Shown: positions 18,044 to 27,134, counted from the stretch's first letter. The stretch is DNA of 64,000 bases from Mesorhizobium sp. ES1-4 (GCF_020164745.1 NZ_JAIUGV010000011.1:178211-242210), one strand, 5' to 3'. The notes: a model not told the origin generated them from the sequence alone. Translations and numbers: made by a program.

Positions 18044-18484
18044 ATGGACGAGGCAAGCAGGCAGATGAATTCTGATTTGCTGCAACTCACGGCGGATATT
18101 GTGGCGGCTTATGTGCAAAAGAACGCCGTGCCTGCGTCCGGCCTCCCGGATTTGATCGCCAGCGTTAATTCTGCTCCGCCGCCGCCAAACCTCACACCAG
18201 CAGTGAACCCTAAGAAGTCGGTATTTCCCGATTACATCGTGAGCCTTGAGAACGGGCGCAAATTCAAATCTATGAAGCGCCATCTTGGTCTGATGGGCAT
18301 GACACCTGACCAGTACAGAACCAAGTGGGGTCTCGCAAAAGACTATCCTATGGTGGCGCCGAGCTATGCGGCTCAGCGGTCGACCCTCGCGAAGTCCATG
18401 GGCCTCGGTCGGAAACCGGCCGCTAAAGCCCCTGCCAACAAAGCCGCCAGGAATAAATCGGGTGGTCGGCAACCAAAGCCGTAA
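18044..18484 (+). CDS. MucR/Ros-family transcriptional regulator lacking zinc ligands
   Basis: 146 residues from the ATG at 18044 (MDEASRQMNSDLLQLTADIVAAYVQKN). The N-terminal helix mediates oligomerisation in this family. The zinc-finger-like DNA-binding domain reads FPDYIVSLENGRKFKSMKRHLGLMGMTPDQYRTKWGL. The usual first Cys is Ser, the second ligand Asp is Asn, and the last His is missing; only the His of KRHL remains. Mesorhizobium members of the family are known that fold without zinc, so it may still bind DNA. A basic C-terminal tail (GRKPAAKAPANKAARNKSGGRQ) could contact DNA like an H-NS-type protein. Confidence 0.85.
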   Translation: MDEASRQMNSDLLQLTADIVAAYVQKNAVPASGLPDLIASVNSAPPPPNLTPAVNPKKSVFPDYIVSLENGRKFKSMKRHLGLMGMTPDQYRTKWGLAKDYPMVAPSYAAQRSTLAKSMGLGRKPAAKAPANKAARNKSGGRQPKP

Positions 18485-18690
18485 GGTTGAGGTCGCACCT
18501 CGCCAGCGCTGGCATTTCTGCACGTCGGCGGACAAGGCTTGAGCCGTGGTCGGCGCGGCCCACGAAAATGAGGGCCACGCTGATTGAGAATCAGATCAGC
18601 AAAGCGACGGCGGTCGCGAACAGTCTTGAGGTCCCGCTTCGAGGCCGACAGCCCACAGCGAGATAGGTGCATATACATCGGGTAAGAAGT

Positions 18691-19110
18691 TCATGCAGCT
18701 TCGGCGATGTATGGCGTCGCGGAGATGCGAGCGTTGAGCACTTCCTGCGCCACTTCGATTGCGTCGTCGTCGACATGCGCCGTCACCAGGACGATGCCTT
18801 CGAAAGAATTCGCATCGTTTTGCTTCACTGGGGCGGCTGCCATCCATCCGATCAGCGCGCCAGCAATGCTGGCGCAAACGATTCTCGCCACGTGAGGGTC
18901 GATCCCAAAGGCCGCGAATGCTGCCAAGCAGACTAATCCGCTGAACGTCCCACCCAGAATGGCGGGTGCGAAGATCCCCAAATTAGCCAATTCGTCGCGG
19001 TAAGGCCCGATAACGGTTATCTTTACGCAAGCATTTCCCGCCGCGACAAGATCGCCTGCTGCTTCGGACGCTTCGACACGGGAGTCAAAAAGTCTGCTGA
19101 TCGTTCGCAT
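18691..19110 (-). CDS. Membrane protein with split YflT-like domain
   Basis: 139 residues from the ATG at 19110 (MRTISRLFDSRVEASEAAGDLVAAG). An N-terminal ferredoxin-like half (CVKITVIGPYRDE) is followed by two membrane segments (about 50-95, AILGGTFSGLVCLAAFAAFG and IVCASIAGALIGWMAAAP). A C-terminal half follows (NSFEGIVLVTAHVDDDAIEVAQEVLNA). The plan matches the YflT-domain protein at 13023. Its start overlaps the 3' end of the upstream gene by 26 bp, so translation may be coupled. Confidence 0.65.
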   Translation of the reverse strand: MRTISRLFDSRVEASEAAGDLVAAGNACVKITVIGPYRDELANLGIFAPAILGGTFSGLVCLAAFAAFGIDPHVARIVCASIAGALIGWMAAAPVKQNDANSFEGIVLVTAHVDDDAIEVAQEVLNARISATPYIAEAA

Positions 19111-19321
19111 AGGTGGCGACGTTGTCCAGTGGTAATTCGGTGACAAAGGAGGCGGCGATAAGATCGTCGCCGTCGACCCGGCCGAGCGCGTCCTCCATGA
19201 GCGCGGCGACCTTCTGGAAGGTTCTCAATTCGCCCTCGGTGATCTCGGCCGCCTGCATCCTGGCCCTCAGGTTGGCCACGCGTGTGCCCAAAGTACGAGA
19301 CGTTACAGTTCCACCTAGCAT
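19085..19321 (-). CDS. Hypothetical protein
   Basis: 78 residues, soluble and helical (RVANLRARMQAAEITEGELRTF, KVAALMEDALGRVDGDD). It overlaps the next gene on the same strand by 26 bp. No ribosome-binding site is obvious and no family is recognised, but composition is convincing. Confidence 0.5.
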   Translation of the reverse strand: MLGGTVTSRTLGTRVANLRARMQAAEITEGELRTFQKVAALMEDALGRVDGDDLIAASFVTELPLDNVATYANDQQTF

Positions 19322-19625
19322 GGTTCGATAACCTTGTGAGTTGGCAAGCGGCGCGCGTTTTCGCCGTGCGGGCGATACGATATTTTGCTACTTGCCTGTT
19401 GCAGAGATGGCGCCTGCTCATATTTGGCAAAGAGCCTAACCTTGTCAGAATAGGTGATCCGAAACTGGCGTCGACATCCCTCGCATCGGTGCAAGGAAAT
19501 GACTTGGAACCAACTGCCCGCCCTTTCCAAAGCTAAATCGCAATGGGGGACATTCGAACGCCATCTTACATGCAGCCAATTTTGAAGAGAGCGACATCAT
19601 ACCTCCAGCATCGGGAGCAACGAAG
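19322..19625. other. Intergenic, no gene seen
   Basis: About 300 bp between divergently placed units. It is AT-richer than its surroundings; no open frame with support. Confidence 0.4.
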
Positions 19626-19654
19626 TCGGCCTACCGCCAATGGCGGCAGGCCGA
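19626..19654 (-). terminator. Hairpin downstream of the DUF1236 gene
   Basis: TCGGCCT (19626-19632) pairs with AGGCCGA (19648-19654), and the inner CCGCC/GGCGG also pair, leaving an AAT loop. It lies 9 bp after the stop codon on the reverse strand. There is no strong T-run. Confidence 0.5.
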
Positions 19655-19662
19655 GAGTAGCC

Positions 19663-19959
19663 TCACTGGATTATCTTGACGATCTTGCGAGTACCCGGGT
19701 CGACCACAACGGTGCGATTGTCGATCACGGTGTAGCGATATTTGACGTTGGGAACTTCATGGAGTTCCACGGTATCGGGCAAGGCTGTGCCGATGTTGAG
19801 TTCCACACCCGGGACCTTGACTGAAGCCAGCGGCTGCTTGGTCACGTATTCCTTGATGACTGTTTCCTGCTCAGGCTGGACGATGATGTCCTCCGCGGCG
19901 GCGGCGCCGACACCAGCGAGCAACAGAACCGCAGCGGCGGCGGCAGAATACTTTCTCAT
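19663..19959 (-). CDS. DUF1236 secreted protein
   Basis: 98 residues from the ATG at 19959, with GGAGG 8 bp upstream. A signal peptide (MRKYSAAAAAVLLLAGVGAAAAE, probable cleavage after AAA) is followed by one DUF1236 unit: VKEYVTKQPLASVKVPGVELNIGTALP, then the VKYRYTVIDNRTVVVDPGTRKIVKII block. The family is periplasmic, found in rhizobia, often stress induced and of unknown role. An EcfG-type box lies 58-82 bp upstream. Confidence 0.85.
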   Translation of the reverse strand: MRKYSAAAAAVLLLAGVGAAAAEDIIVQPEQETVIKEYVTKQPLASVKVPGVELNIGTALPDTVELHEVPNVKYRYTVIDNRTVVVDPGTRKIVKIIQ

Positions 19960-20016
19960 AGAGAAGACCTCCAATTGAAATCAGCGCGGCCAAACGTTGT
20001 TAACGCGCAGAGGTCA

Positions 20017-20041
20017 AACTCCAAGTGAGGTCGAACGTTCC
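20017..20041 (-). promoter_or_regulatory. EcfG-type stress promoter
   Basis: Reverse strand GGAAC (20041-20037), 17 bp, GTT (20019-20017), upstream of the DUF1236 gene start at 19959. Confidence 0.5.
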
Positions 20042-20222
20042 CAACGTGGGGCTTCGGTCGGTTGAGACCGGACTTAAGTCCCGTCGCAAGACGCAAACGT
20101 CCTGCCTGCATGCCGCATACTTTCTGACAGCAAGTTAACGATCGCAAAGCCTACCGCCTTCCTTGGTTGAAGAACTCTGCTGCGCCTTGCTGCGCCACTG
20201 AGCCTCGAGGTTTGCGCGCTCC

Positions 20223-21398
20223 CTACCGCATCAGGCCCGCGGCGCGCAGAGCTTCTTCTATGACCCTTTGTACCGCTTGACCCTGCGATAACTTCACGTC
20301 CATTCGAGCCGGTTCCGCAGGCCTGGCCCTCGCCGGCTCCACGGACCCTCTCCGAAGATGAGATGCTGATGGCCTCATCGCGACCCTTGACGTAGAAGAC
20401 CTCGGCGGAGCGGACCTAGCCCTCGCTGACCCTCTCGCGTCGTCGGCATCGCCGAGACCCCAGAACCGTGCCATCTCCTGGGTTGAAGAAATACCCACAT
20501 CGAGCATGTAAGTTGCGGCCGTGCCGAGGCCGTTGCCGATGGGCGCACCGTGGCCCATGCCCGCAATCATATTGATCTCGATCTTCGCTTCTCCTGCTTC
20601 GTCAGCCCAGATCTGCCGGCTGAGTCCGCGCTCGCTCGTCGAATACGTCGGCGCCTTGTCGAGTTTGTGCAGGGCGCGCCACTGCGCAGCGATGGACTCC
20701 GCGTTGGCTGAGGCCACCGTGTGATCGGCGGAGCCCTGCCAGATCGAAATCCTGGGCCACTGCCCGTTGTGATCGGAAGCCTTTCGCACAAGCCGTTGCA
20801 GTTCTTGCTCGGAGGGACCGCCGTGGCCGCGCATGCGATCGAAAGCTTCGGGCACGGTTGTCGCGCAGCCGAAGGGCAGCCCGGCAATGATGCCGCCGCC
20901 GGCGAACACGTCGGGATAGGTCGCGAGCATCGCTGCGGCCATGGCGCCGCCGGCCGAGAGACCGGTGACAAATATCTGCTTTCGGTCCAGGCGGTGGGTA
21001 ACGACCATCGTTTCGATCATCTCCCGGATCGAAAAGACCTCGCCGCAATCTCGCGTGGTATCTGCCGGCAGGAACCAGTTGAAGCAGAGGTTCGGGTTGT
21101 TGGCGCGTTGCTGCTCGGGATAGAGAAGCGCGAAACCGACCTTGTCAGCGAGTTGAGACCATCCTGAGTGGTGGTCGTAGCCGGCGGCATTCTGGGTGCA
21201 ACCGTGCAGCACGACGACCAGCGGCGCGCCGTCCGAGAGGTCAGCAGGCAGATAATATCGTGCCTGCAACGCCCCGGGATTGGAGCCGAATTTTCCGAGG
21301 GTGGAGAGGCGATCGGCGGCTGTGAAAGAGGTGGGATGTGTGTTTTGTAGCCCGCGCAGGGCTGCAAGGCGCGCGATCGTATCGGAGACTTTTCGCAA
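20223..21398 (-). CDS. PHB-depolymerase-family esterase
   Basis: TTG start at 21398, chosen because AAGGA lies 8-12 bp upstream and the family begins with RKVSDTIARL; it gives 391 residues. Alpha/beta hydrolase of the LpqC/PHB depolymerase group: oxyanion region VVLHGCTQNAAGYD, nucleophile in the lipase box GLSAGG (about 160), Asp in QGSADHTV, and His in GMGHGAPIG. There is no signal peptide, so it is probably cytoplasmic. The last 80 residues are Arg/Ala/Pro-rich low complexity (GSARARSAPPRSSTS) ending in a short helix, beyond the catalytic domain. It hydrolyses short-chain esters or hydroxyalkanoate oligomers. Confidence 0.82.
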   Translation of the reverse strand: MRKVSDTIARLAALRGLQNTHPTSFTAADRLSTLGKFGSNPGALQARYYLPADLSDGAPLVVVLHGCTQNAAGYDHHSGWSQLADKVGFALLYPEQQRANNPNLCFNWFLPADTTRDCGEVFSIREMIETMVVTHRLDRKQIFVTGLSAGGAMAAAMLATYPDVFAGGGIIAGLPFGCATTVPEAFDRMRGHGGPSEQELQRLVRKASDHNGQWPRISIWQGSADHTVASANAESIAAQWRALHKLDKAPTYSTSERGLSRQIWADEAGEAKIEINMIAGMGHGAPIGNGLGTAATYMLDVGISSTQEMARFWGLGDADDARGSARARSAPPRSSTSRVAMRPSASHLRRGSVEPARARPAEPARMDVKLSQGQAVQRVIEEALRAAGLMR

Positions 21399-21892
21399 TT
21401 GAGTCGTCCTTGTTTTTTGACGCCCAAGATTGGACGGCGTGTGTGCAACGCGCTCGCAGCAATATCGTTGCTGCACTGCACAATAATAAGGAGGCTGTGG
21501 CCTCTCGCTTTGTTCGTTATGACAACGCTGCGGCGAGGAAAGCAATGCAAACTAAGACGATGACTGTTATGGTCCTCAACAGGACCATCCTCAGAACGAT
21601 CGCTTTCCGGCGATCTCGGGCCAATAAGCTGCCTGTCTGCAGTCGGCCCCGTTCCCGTCAGAAGCAGCCCAGCGGGATTGCGCCCAAGGTCGGTCGTTAA
21701 AGCTGCGTTGGCCGACCTCCAAAAGCGGACGTTCCCATGGCACGACCGCGTGCCAGCTGAACTTTGGATATCGACGGACTTTTCTTAGATTTGGCACTGC
21801 GCATTTTGAGCAGCAGCGCGAGGTGATCGCTTAGGCGAGCCAACATAATAGCGGCGGGCAGACTAGGTCCAGGGCGTATGGCCTGCGACGCA
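21399..21892. other. Intergenic, carries a repeated 56-bp element
   Basis: About 490 bp without a supported gene. It includes the element at 21678-21733 that recurs at 38599-38654. Confidence 0.45.
21678..21733 (+). repeat. 56-bp dispersed intergenic element, copy 1
   Basis: Begins TTGCGCCCAA and ends AAAAGCGGACGTT. The copy at 38599-38654 has the same ends and length (TTGCGCCCAA...AAAAGCGGACATT) with a diverged middle. Confidence 0.5.
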
Positions 21893-22309
21893 TCAAGCAA
21901 TCCGATCCCATGTGAGCGTTCGCATTACGGGCTCGCCAGAGGCGGTTGTCGTATCGAGCTCGATGACGAGCTGTCCATCTCGCGTGCCGAGACGGCGGAT
22001 CACGACCATGCCGACGTTCTGGGGTGTCAGTGCGGCAATCAGGCGGTGCTCCACAAGCCCGTCATCGCGGATGCGGTAGGTGCCGAAATATGCGTCATAG
22101 CCCCCTACAGCCCCTGTGTTGTTCGACGAGGCAGGCATCGTCTTTGCCGTCGCCCGGTCGCGCTTCATGAACTGGGCCGAAAAGTGCCCCGTCGCGTACG
22201 TGATCATGGCGATGGGATCGGAGCCCAGCGAGGGCTCATCTCGAACGTTGCCGTCCGTAGCGCGGTCAATGCGGCTCAGCAGCCGCCAGGTGCCTTCAAA
22301 CTCGGACAT
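21893..22309 (-). CDS. Lipocalin-like domain protein
   Basis: 138 residues from the ATG at 22309. The open frame extends further upstream, but family members begin here (MSEFEGTWRLLSRID). It has the N-terminal GTW motif, alternating beta strands (MITYATGHFSAQFM, YDAYFGTYRIRDDGLVEHRL) and the closing GQLVIELDT...RTLTWDRI strand pair, as in the lipocalin-like domain family. It is a small ligand-binding barrel with no signal peptide. Function is unknown. Confidence 0.7.
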   Translation of the reverse strand: MSEFEGTWRLLSRIDRATDGNVRDEPSLGSDPIAMITYATGHFSAQFMKRDRATAKTMPASSNNTGAVGGYDAYFGTYRIRDDGLVEHRLIAALTPQNVGMVVIRRLGTRDGQLVIELDTTTASGEPVMRTLTWDRIA

Positions 22310-22601
22310 TCTGGTCACCACTACCACACGGTCCAGCGGTCCGCCATGCCGTCGCCACCACAGGGGCCGTTCACCGCCGGAACATTGTGAAGGGACCGGG
22401 GGAGGCAAATTCAAATGAGCAACGCCGCCTCTCCCACCCGTTTCGTCGATACTCAAGGCGAAGAGGCCGCGCTTACTCGCAGGTTTGCCCAAAACCGACT
22501 GCTCGCGGCCGCAACATGTCTCGCAGGCCTGGTAGGCGATGATGTGGGGTTGAGGGGGTGAGTGGTGCGGCCCGAGGGCCGCCGGCACGGCGCCGCGAGT
22601 T

Positions 22602-23030
22602 TTAGGCCGTCACGATCTTGCCGTCCCACTCGCCACCCGAGGGACACGAGGCGTGCTCATGGAACAGCTTCCAGCTGCCGCCGCGCCGCTTGAAGCAGTC
22701 CGTCTGGCGGACGAGCGCGTGCTTGGCGTCACCGTTCTTGAGGACGATGTTGACTTCCTGGATGGTGCAGACCACGCCCATATCTCCGCTGACGGTGACG
22801 TCTTCTTGCAGGATATTGATGCCGCACGACTTAAACCCTTTGAAGACGCGATCGAACATCTTCATTGCCGGCTGGATGCCACGCGAGGCAAACGGCGGGA
22901 TGTCGAACCACAGTGCGTCGTCCGCCCAGTGCCGCGTGCTTTGTTCGCCCGTCATGGAAGCCGCCATCTCCTTCACGATCGCAGTCAGCGCTTCCGTGTC
23001 GCCCTGCTGATTTTCAGCAATCTTGGTCAT
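22602..23030 (-). CDS. SnoaL/NTF2-like protein
   Basis: 142 residues with GGAG upstream. Cone-shaped alpha+beta barrel of the nuclear-transport-factor-2 type: N-terminal helices (LTAIVKEMAASMTGEQ), FDIPPFASRGIQPAMKMFDRVF, and a terminal sheet (VVCTIQEVNIVL, ALVRQTDCFKRRGGSWKLFHEHASCP) close to DUF3225/SnoaL-like proteins. Members bind or isomerise small ligands. It is divergently transcribed from a LysR regulator 83 bp away, which may control it. Confidence 0.75.
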   Translation of the reverse strand: MTKIAENQQGDTEALTAIVKEMAASMTGEQSTRHWADDALWFDIPPFASRGIQPAMKMFDRVFKGFKSCGINILQEDVTVSGDMGVVCTIQEVNIVLKNGDAKHALVRQTDCFKRRGGSWKLFHEHASCPSGGEWDGKIVTA

Positions 23031-23113
23031 TTTCCATTCTCCTTCGTCGAGTTGCTCGGGTTGCCTTCAACCCGATGGGAAGAGGCTAGTCCATCCCTTG
23101 GAGGAGGGGTAGA

Positions 23114-24106
23114 ATGGCGGATGGAATAGGATCAATTCCCAAGTTGGAATGGTGGAGGGTGAATTTGGATCGGATGGCAGCGATCAGGCTCTTCGTTCGG
23201 GTAGTCGAGAGTGGCAGCTTTTCGGCCGTAGCCCGCTCGCTCGGCGTCGGCCAGCCGGCCGTCAGCAAGCAAGTTGCAGCGCTTGAGGCGCACCTGGGTG
23301 CGCAGCTGCTGCAGCGCACCTCACGCAGCCTCACGCTCACCGAGTCCGGCCGCGACTTCTACGAATCCAGCGTTCGGTTGCTGGGCGACCTCGAAGCCGC
23401 TGAATCGCGGGTGGGCCGGGGTCGGGTGGCACCGTCGGGACTGCTCCGCGCCACGGTTGTCCCGGTCTTTGGTCGCATCTACATCGTGCCGCGGCTTGAG
23501 CAGTTTTTCGCCCGCTACCCCGACGTGTCGGTGGAATTGGTCGTGGCTGACCGGATGATGAATCTGATCGAAAACGGTATCGACCTCGCCGTGCACAACG
23601 GCGACCTCTCCGACTCCGGTTTGATTGCCAAGAGGATCGCGCAGACGCCGGTCGTAACCGTGGCGACCCGCGCTTATCTCGAGGCTCACGGCGAGCCGGC
23701 AATACCGGCCGAGCTGGAACAGCATTCCTGTATCATATACGCGCCGCAGGGTTCGCCCCGCGTATGGGGGTTCCGGGATCGCTTTGGTCCCGTCATGCAT
23801 AATCCCAAGTGCGCCTTCCGCACCAACGATGCGGAACAAATACGAGCCGCCGTCCTGTCCGGCATCGGAATCGCTCATGCTCCCGGTTGGTTGTTCGGAG
23901 CAGAGATTGCGTCAGGTGTCGTGCGCGAAATCCTGACGGACTATGCGCCGAGGCCATTAGCAATCACAGCCGTGCGGCCAGCGGGCCGCTTCCTCCCTAG
24001 CAAAGTCCGGGTCTTCGCCGATTTCCTCGCCGAACTCTTCGCCCAGGAGCCCAGCCTTGCGCTCAATCGTGCCAGCACGGGGGGTGTGTTCGACCAAACG
24101 GGTTGA
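23114..24106 (+). CDS. LysR-type transcriptional regulator
   Basis: 330 residues. ATG 23114 has GGAGGAGGGG 4 bp upstream; the family-typical start would be ATG 23174 (MAAIRLFVRVVESGSFSAVARSL), so the first 20 residues may be an extension. Winged helix-turn-helix is at about 24-80 (FSAVARSLGVGQPAVSKQVAALEAHLG), the effector domain starts at about 110 (LRATVVPVFGRIYIVPRLEQF), and the substrate-cleft motif is GIDLAVHNG. It is like the D-malate/DmlR-CrgA subgroup. It is divergent from the SnoaL-like gene, the likely target. Confidence 0.85.
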   Translation: MADGIGSIPKLEWWRVNLDRMAAIRLFVRVVESGSFSAVARSLGVGQPAVSKQVAALEAHLGAQLLQRTSRSLTLTESGRDFYESSVRLLGDLEAAESRVGRGRVAPSGLLRATVVPVFGRIYIVPRLEQFFARYPDVSVELVVADRMMNLIENGIDLAVHNGDLSDSGLIAKRIAQTPVVTVATRAYLEAHGEPAIPAELEQHSCIIYAPQGSPRVWGFRDRFGPVMHNPKCAFRTNDAEQIRAAVLSGIGIAHAPGWLFGAEIASGVVREILTDYAPRPLAITAVRPAGRFLPSKVRVFADFLAELFAQEPSLALNRASTGGVFDQTG

Positions 24107-24608
24107 CGTCTGGTCCCGCCCGCCGATTCCGAGTGTCGGCTGAGGGCCAATCCGAGACTTCGGTCCCTGCGAAAGGATTTCCGCCTCCGGCCCACACGCT
24201 GCCGGTCGGCAACGCGTCCATAACGGCCCCGCTGATCGCAACTTTCTCATAACTGCCGTTTGTTCGTCGCTTCGTTGCTCGCGTTCTCGAGGTTATAAGG
24301 GATCGGGAATTTGGGGATCGTCGCCAAGCGGTCGGGCGTTGCCGTTCGATGGCGCCCCTTCGATATCCGCCCCGTGATGGCGAGAACAACATTGTCCTCA
24401 GCTTTGACAAAACATATCCGGCGCCGGATGAATTCGTTAGAGCGCGGAAGGTCGCGATGCGACTGCGGGCTGTGTTGCGGCGCCGGATCAAGATATTTTG
24501 AAGACTGGGCGCCCCCGGCAGGGGCATTTTCGAGGTTCCGATTTCGTTGGCTTGATGTCAAGGCTGGCCGCCAGCGGCGTCCCAGCCATTTGCAGAAGGA
24601 TCGATGCC
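24107..24608. other. Intergenic, one doubtful small frame
   Basis: About 500 bp. Apart from the possible peptide gene at 24349-24501 no gene is supported. Confidence 0.35.
24349..24501 (+). CDS. Possible 50-residue basic peptide or gene tail
   Basis: ATG at 24349 reads MAPLRYPPRDGENNIVLSFDKTYPAP, then RARKVAMRLRAVLRRRIKIF and TGA. The same frame is open 32 codons further upstream with protein-like content (RRFVARVLEVIRDREFGDRR) but no ATG or GTG. No ribosome-binding site. It may be the end of a decayed gene. Confidence 0.3.
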   Translation: MAPLRYPPRDGENNIVLSFDKTYPAPDEFVRARKVAMRLRAVLRRRIKIF

Positions 24609-25217
24609 ATGAACTTGAAGATTTTCGCGATCGTGCTCGGCACGATTTCAGCCCTTGCCGGCGCCGTAGATGCCCGGGCCGCAGACACGGTTCGCGTGCG
24701 CGGCACGGTGGTCAGCCTTGTCGGGTCGACGCTGACGGTGAAAGACCGCGACGGCAAAACCGACACAGTTGCGCTCGCCGACAGATGGACCATCTCCGGC
24801 GTTGCCAAGGCCTCTGCGGCCGACATCAAGCAGGGCGATTTCCTAGGCGTCGCCTCGGTCTCTAAGGCCGACGGCGGCAGCGGCGCGCTGGAAGTCGTGA
24901 TCTTCCCGGCCGCGCTGAAAGGCACCGGTGAAGGCGACCGTGACTGGGACTTGCAACCCAACAGCCGGATGACCAACGGCACCGTCGCCGACGTGACAGA
25001 AATCGATGGCCGCGCAGTGACGCTCACCTACGACAATGGCCAGAAAAAGCAGATCGCTATCCCGCAATCAACCCCGATCGTGACCGTCGCGAGCGCCACG
25101 CCGTCGGACCTGGCCCCCGGCGTGCCCGTCTTCCTGACGGCCGAGCGGGACAGCGACGGCGCCCTCATTTCGCGTCGCATCGTGGTCGGGAACCACGGCG
25201 TCGTTCCGCCGATGTGA
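24609..25217 (+). CDS. DUF5666-type secreted protein
   Basis: 202 residues from the ATG at 24609, with AAGGA 8 bp upstream. A signal peptide (MNLKIFAIVLGTISALAGAVDARA) and two small beta-barrel repeats follow: TVRVRGTVVSLVGSTLTVKDRDGK...ALADRW, and MTNGTVADVTEIDGRAVTLTYDNGQKKQIAI. Each is an OB-like DUF5666 unit. Probably periplasmic; function unknown. The frame extends upstream of the chosen start without support. Confidence 0.7.
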   Translation: MNLKIFAIVLGTISALAGAVDARAADTVRVRGTVVSLVGSTLTVKDRDGKTDTVALADRWTISGVAKASAADIKQGDFLGVASVSKADGGSGALEVVIFPAALKGTGEGDRDWDLQPNSRMTNGTVADVTEIDGRAVTLTYDNGQKKQIAIPQSTPIVTVASATPSDLAPGVPVFLTAERDSDGALISRRIVVGNHGVVPPM

Positions 25218-25363
25218 GGCGAGCGGGTCGGCGCCCGGTCTGCCGACACGGCATCTATCGGCAAAGGAGCGCACGCGTGATTCGGCACAAAGCCAGACAG
25301 GCTCGGCGACGGGACCGAAGCCGCAAACACGGACACCACCAAGCCGCATCCGTTAGAGGCTCT

Positions 25364-26263
25364 TTATCGTCCAGGTTCCTCTCCGACCGTGTCGCAATCG
25401 ACAACCGGTCCTAAGTGGACCTGATAAGCCGCAGGGTGCACGCTTGCAGACAGACCCGCAATTTCATTCACGAGCTTGCTTCGGATCGCGTTTGCAAAGT
25501 CGGCTGTGCTCGCGTGATAGCCGACATTAAAATTGAACCGCCACAATGTCGCTGACCCTAACTCGCCGGCGGCGCGCCAGGTGCCGTTGCCGCCATTCAC
25601 AATGCCGTTGGAGTGCGGGCCGGCATTGCCGTCCCAGTAGCTCAGCGTGAGGCCCGCCGAATTGACCAGGTTGACCTGGTTGGCCACGGAGGTCTGCACG
25701 AAATAGTTCGGATCGGTGACGTTGAGCCCGTTGTCGGTCAGCGTGCCATTGTAGTTCATGACGCGGTAGACGCCAGGCCCAAAAGTGCCGCCTGCCGTCT
25801 GCGTGATGTTCAGCGTGCCGTCCAGCGTCAGGTTACCGCCGACATCGATCAGGTCGTTAAGTGCGCCGCCCGGCACATTCGCCTGGCCGAAATTGTAGTT
25901 GAGCGCAGCCGAGCTGGCCAGACTCAGAGCGCCTTTGATGGTGAGCGTGCCTGGAGCGTTGCCGGCAGCACCGGGGCTGATCGCGCCGACGACGTTGACG
26001 TCACCGCCGATCGTGCCCGTGCCGCCCAGCGTCCCGAGGGCTGCGATCGTTGTCAGGCCCGTCGCGCCCGACTGGTTGCCGTTGACGATCAGGGTGCCGG
26101 CTTGAACGCTGGTCGGGCCGGCGTAGTTGTTGTTGCCCGTAAGCGTGGTCACCCCGGAGCCGAGCTTGGTCAACCCGCCTGTGCCCGAAACCAGCCCGGC
26201 GAAGCTGTAGTTATTGTCGAGGTTGAAGGCGAGTGTACCAAGCGTAAGGTCAAGTCCAGACAC
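25364..26263 (-). pseudogene. Autotransporter passenger fragment
   Basis: About 300 codons. It contains autotransporter-associated beta-strand repeats: GGLTKLGSGVTTLTGNNNYAGPTSVQAGTLIVNG, GTLGGTGTIGGDVNVVGAISPG, and PGTLTIKGALSLASSAALNYNF. Signal peptide, the upstream repeats and the C-terminal translocator barrel are absent. From about residue 235 (after NGTWRAAG) the sequence no longer looks like a passenger. It is most likely a piece of a large surface adhesin gene broken at both ends. Confidence 0.7.
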
Positions 26264-26584
26264 AAGCCTATCTCCGATCCCATTACAGGATCGGCAACCT
26301 CACAGATCGCGATCATTCCCGAAAGGTGGCCCGGAAACACCGCTTACGGAGGTCTGACAAAAAGCAGCTCCACTTCCAAAGTGGGGCCGTGAGTGCAATG
26401 CGCCTCATGTCGGCCGTAGAGGGCGGCTTCGCAGCTTCCTGACAGCAGACCTTGCTGGCGATCACGCTGGAGTCATGGTCGCGCCATAAACGAACTTCTG
26501 CGAGTTCGCTGGCCAATTTCCGCCTCGCCCGTCGGCGGTCGTTTCAAGATGTATAATGTTGGGCGGCAGGCAACCTCCGTCAGG

Positions 26585-27100
26585 TCAGCGGGTGTACTTC
26601 GACGATTGGCTAAGAAGCCAATCCTCTGCAACAGTTGGATCGGCCATGCTTAGCACTAGGTCGGCAAGTTGCGGCTCGTCAATCAGCTTCGATGCATCAG
26701 CAGGCGACAGCCACGCCCGTTTTCGCCGGGACGATTCTATCCAGTCTGGAAGTACCTCGGTGACCGACAGCAGGTAGACCTCGACGGTTACGTTGACGAA
26801 GCGATCAGAAAGGCGCTTCCAATAGGAGTATGCCCCAAGGGGTTTCTTCGGCGCATTGCCAAGGACTCCTGCCTCTTCTCGCGCCTCCGTTGTCGCAGCC
26901 TTCCTGCCACTCTTACCCTTCATCGGCCAGCCTTTCGGGACGATGAAGCGTCTCGTCGTCCGCGACGTGATGAGTAGCACCTCGACCTTCCCGCCTGGAT
27001 CCAGCCGAAACGGAACTACCGCGACCTGGCGGATGGGTTTGCCTTTCTTGGCCTTGAGTATGACCTGTTTTTCCTTCGACATCCTGTCGTCAGATTTCAT
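26585..27100 (-). CDS. NUDIX hydrolase (diphosphoinositol-polyphosphate type)
   Basis: 171 residues from the ATG at 27100, with GGGAGG 8 bp upstream. The Nudix box reads GKSGRKAATTEAREEAGVLG, with the REEAG core intact. The flanks (VVPFRLDPGGKVEVLLITSRTTRRFIVPKGWPMKG and KRAWLSPADASKLI) match the short DIPP-type Nudix proteins widespread in rhizobia. It hydrolyses a nucleoside-diphosphate-linked or pyrophosphorylated substrate with Mg2+. An inverted repeat lies at 27135-27149 in its promoter. Confidence 0.85.
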   Translation of the reverse strand: MKSDDRMSKEKQVILKAKKGKPIRQVAVVPFRLDPGGKVEVLLITSRTTRRFIVPKGWPMKGKSGRKAATTEAREEAGVLGNAPKKPLGAYSYWKRLSDRFVNVTVEVYLLSVTEVLPDWIESSRRKRAWLSPADASKLIDEPQLADLVLSMADPTVAEDWLLSQSSKYTR

Positions 27101-27134
27101 TCCCTGGGCCTCCCGCCGGCGATGGCCGGGAAAC

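Noticed and set aside
25613..26392. Plus-strand frame of 259 codons
   Set aside because: Antisense to the autotransporter repeats; a compositional echo.
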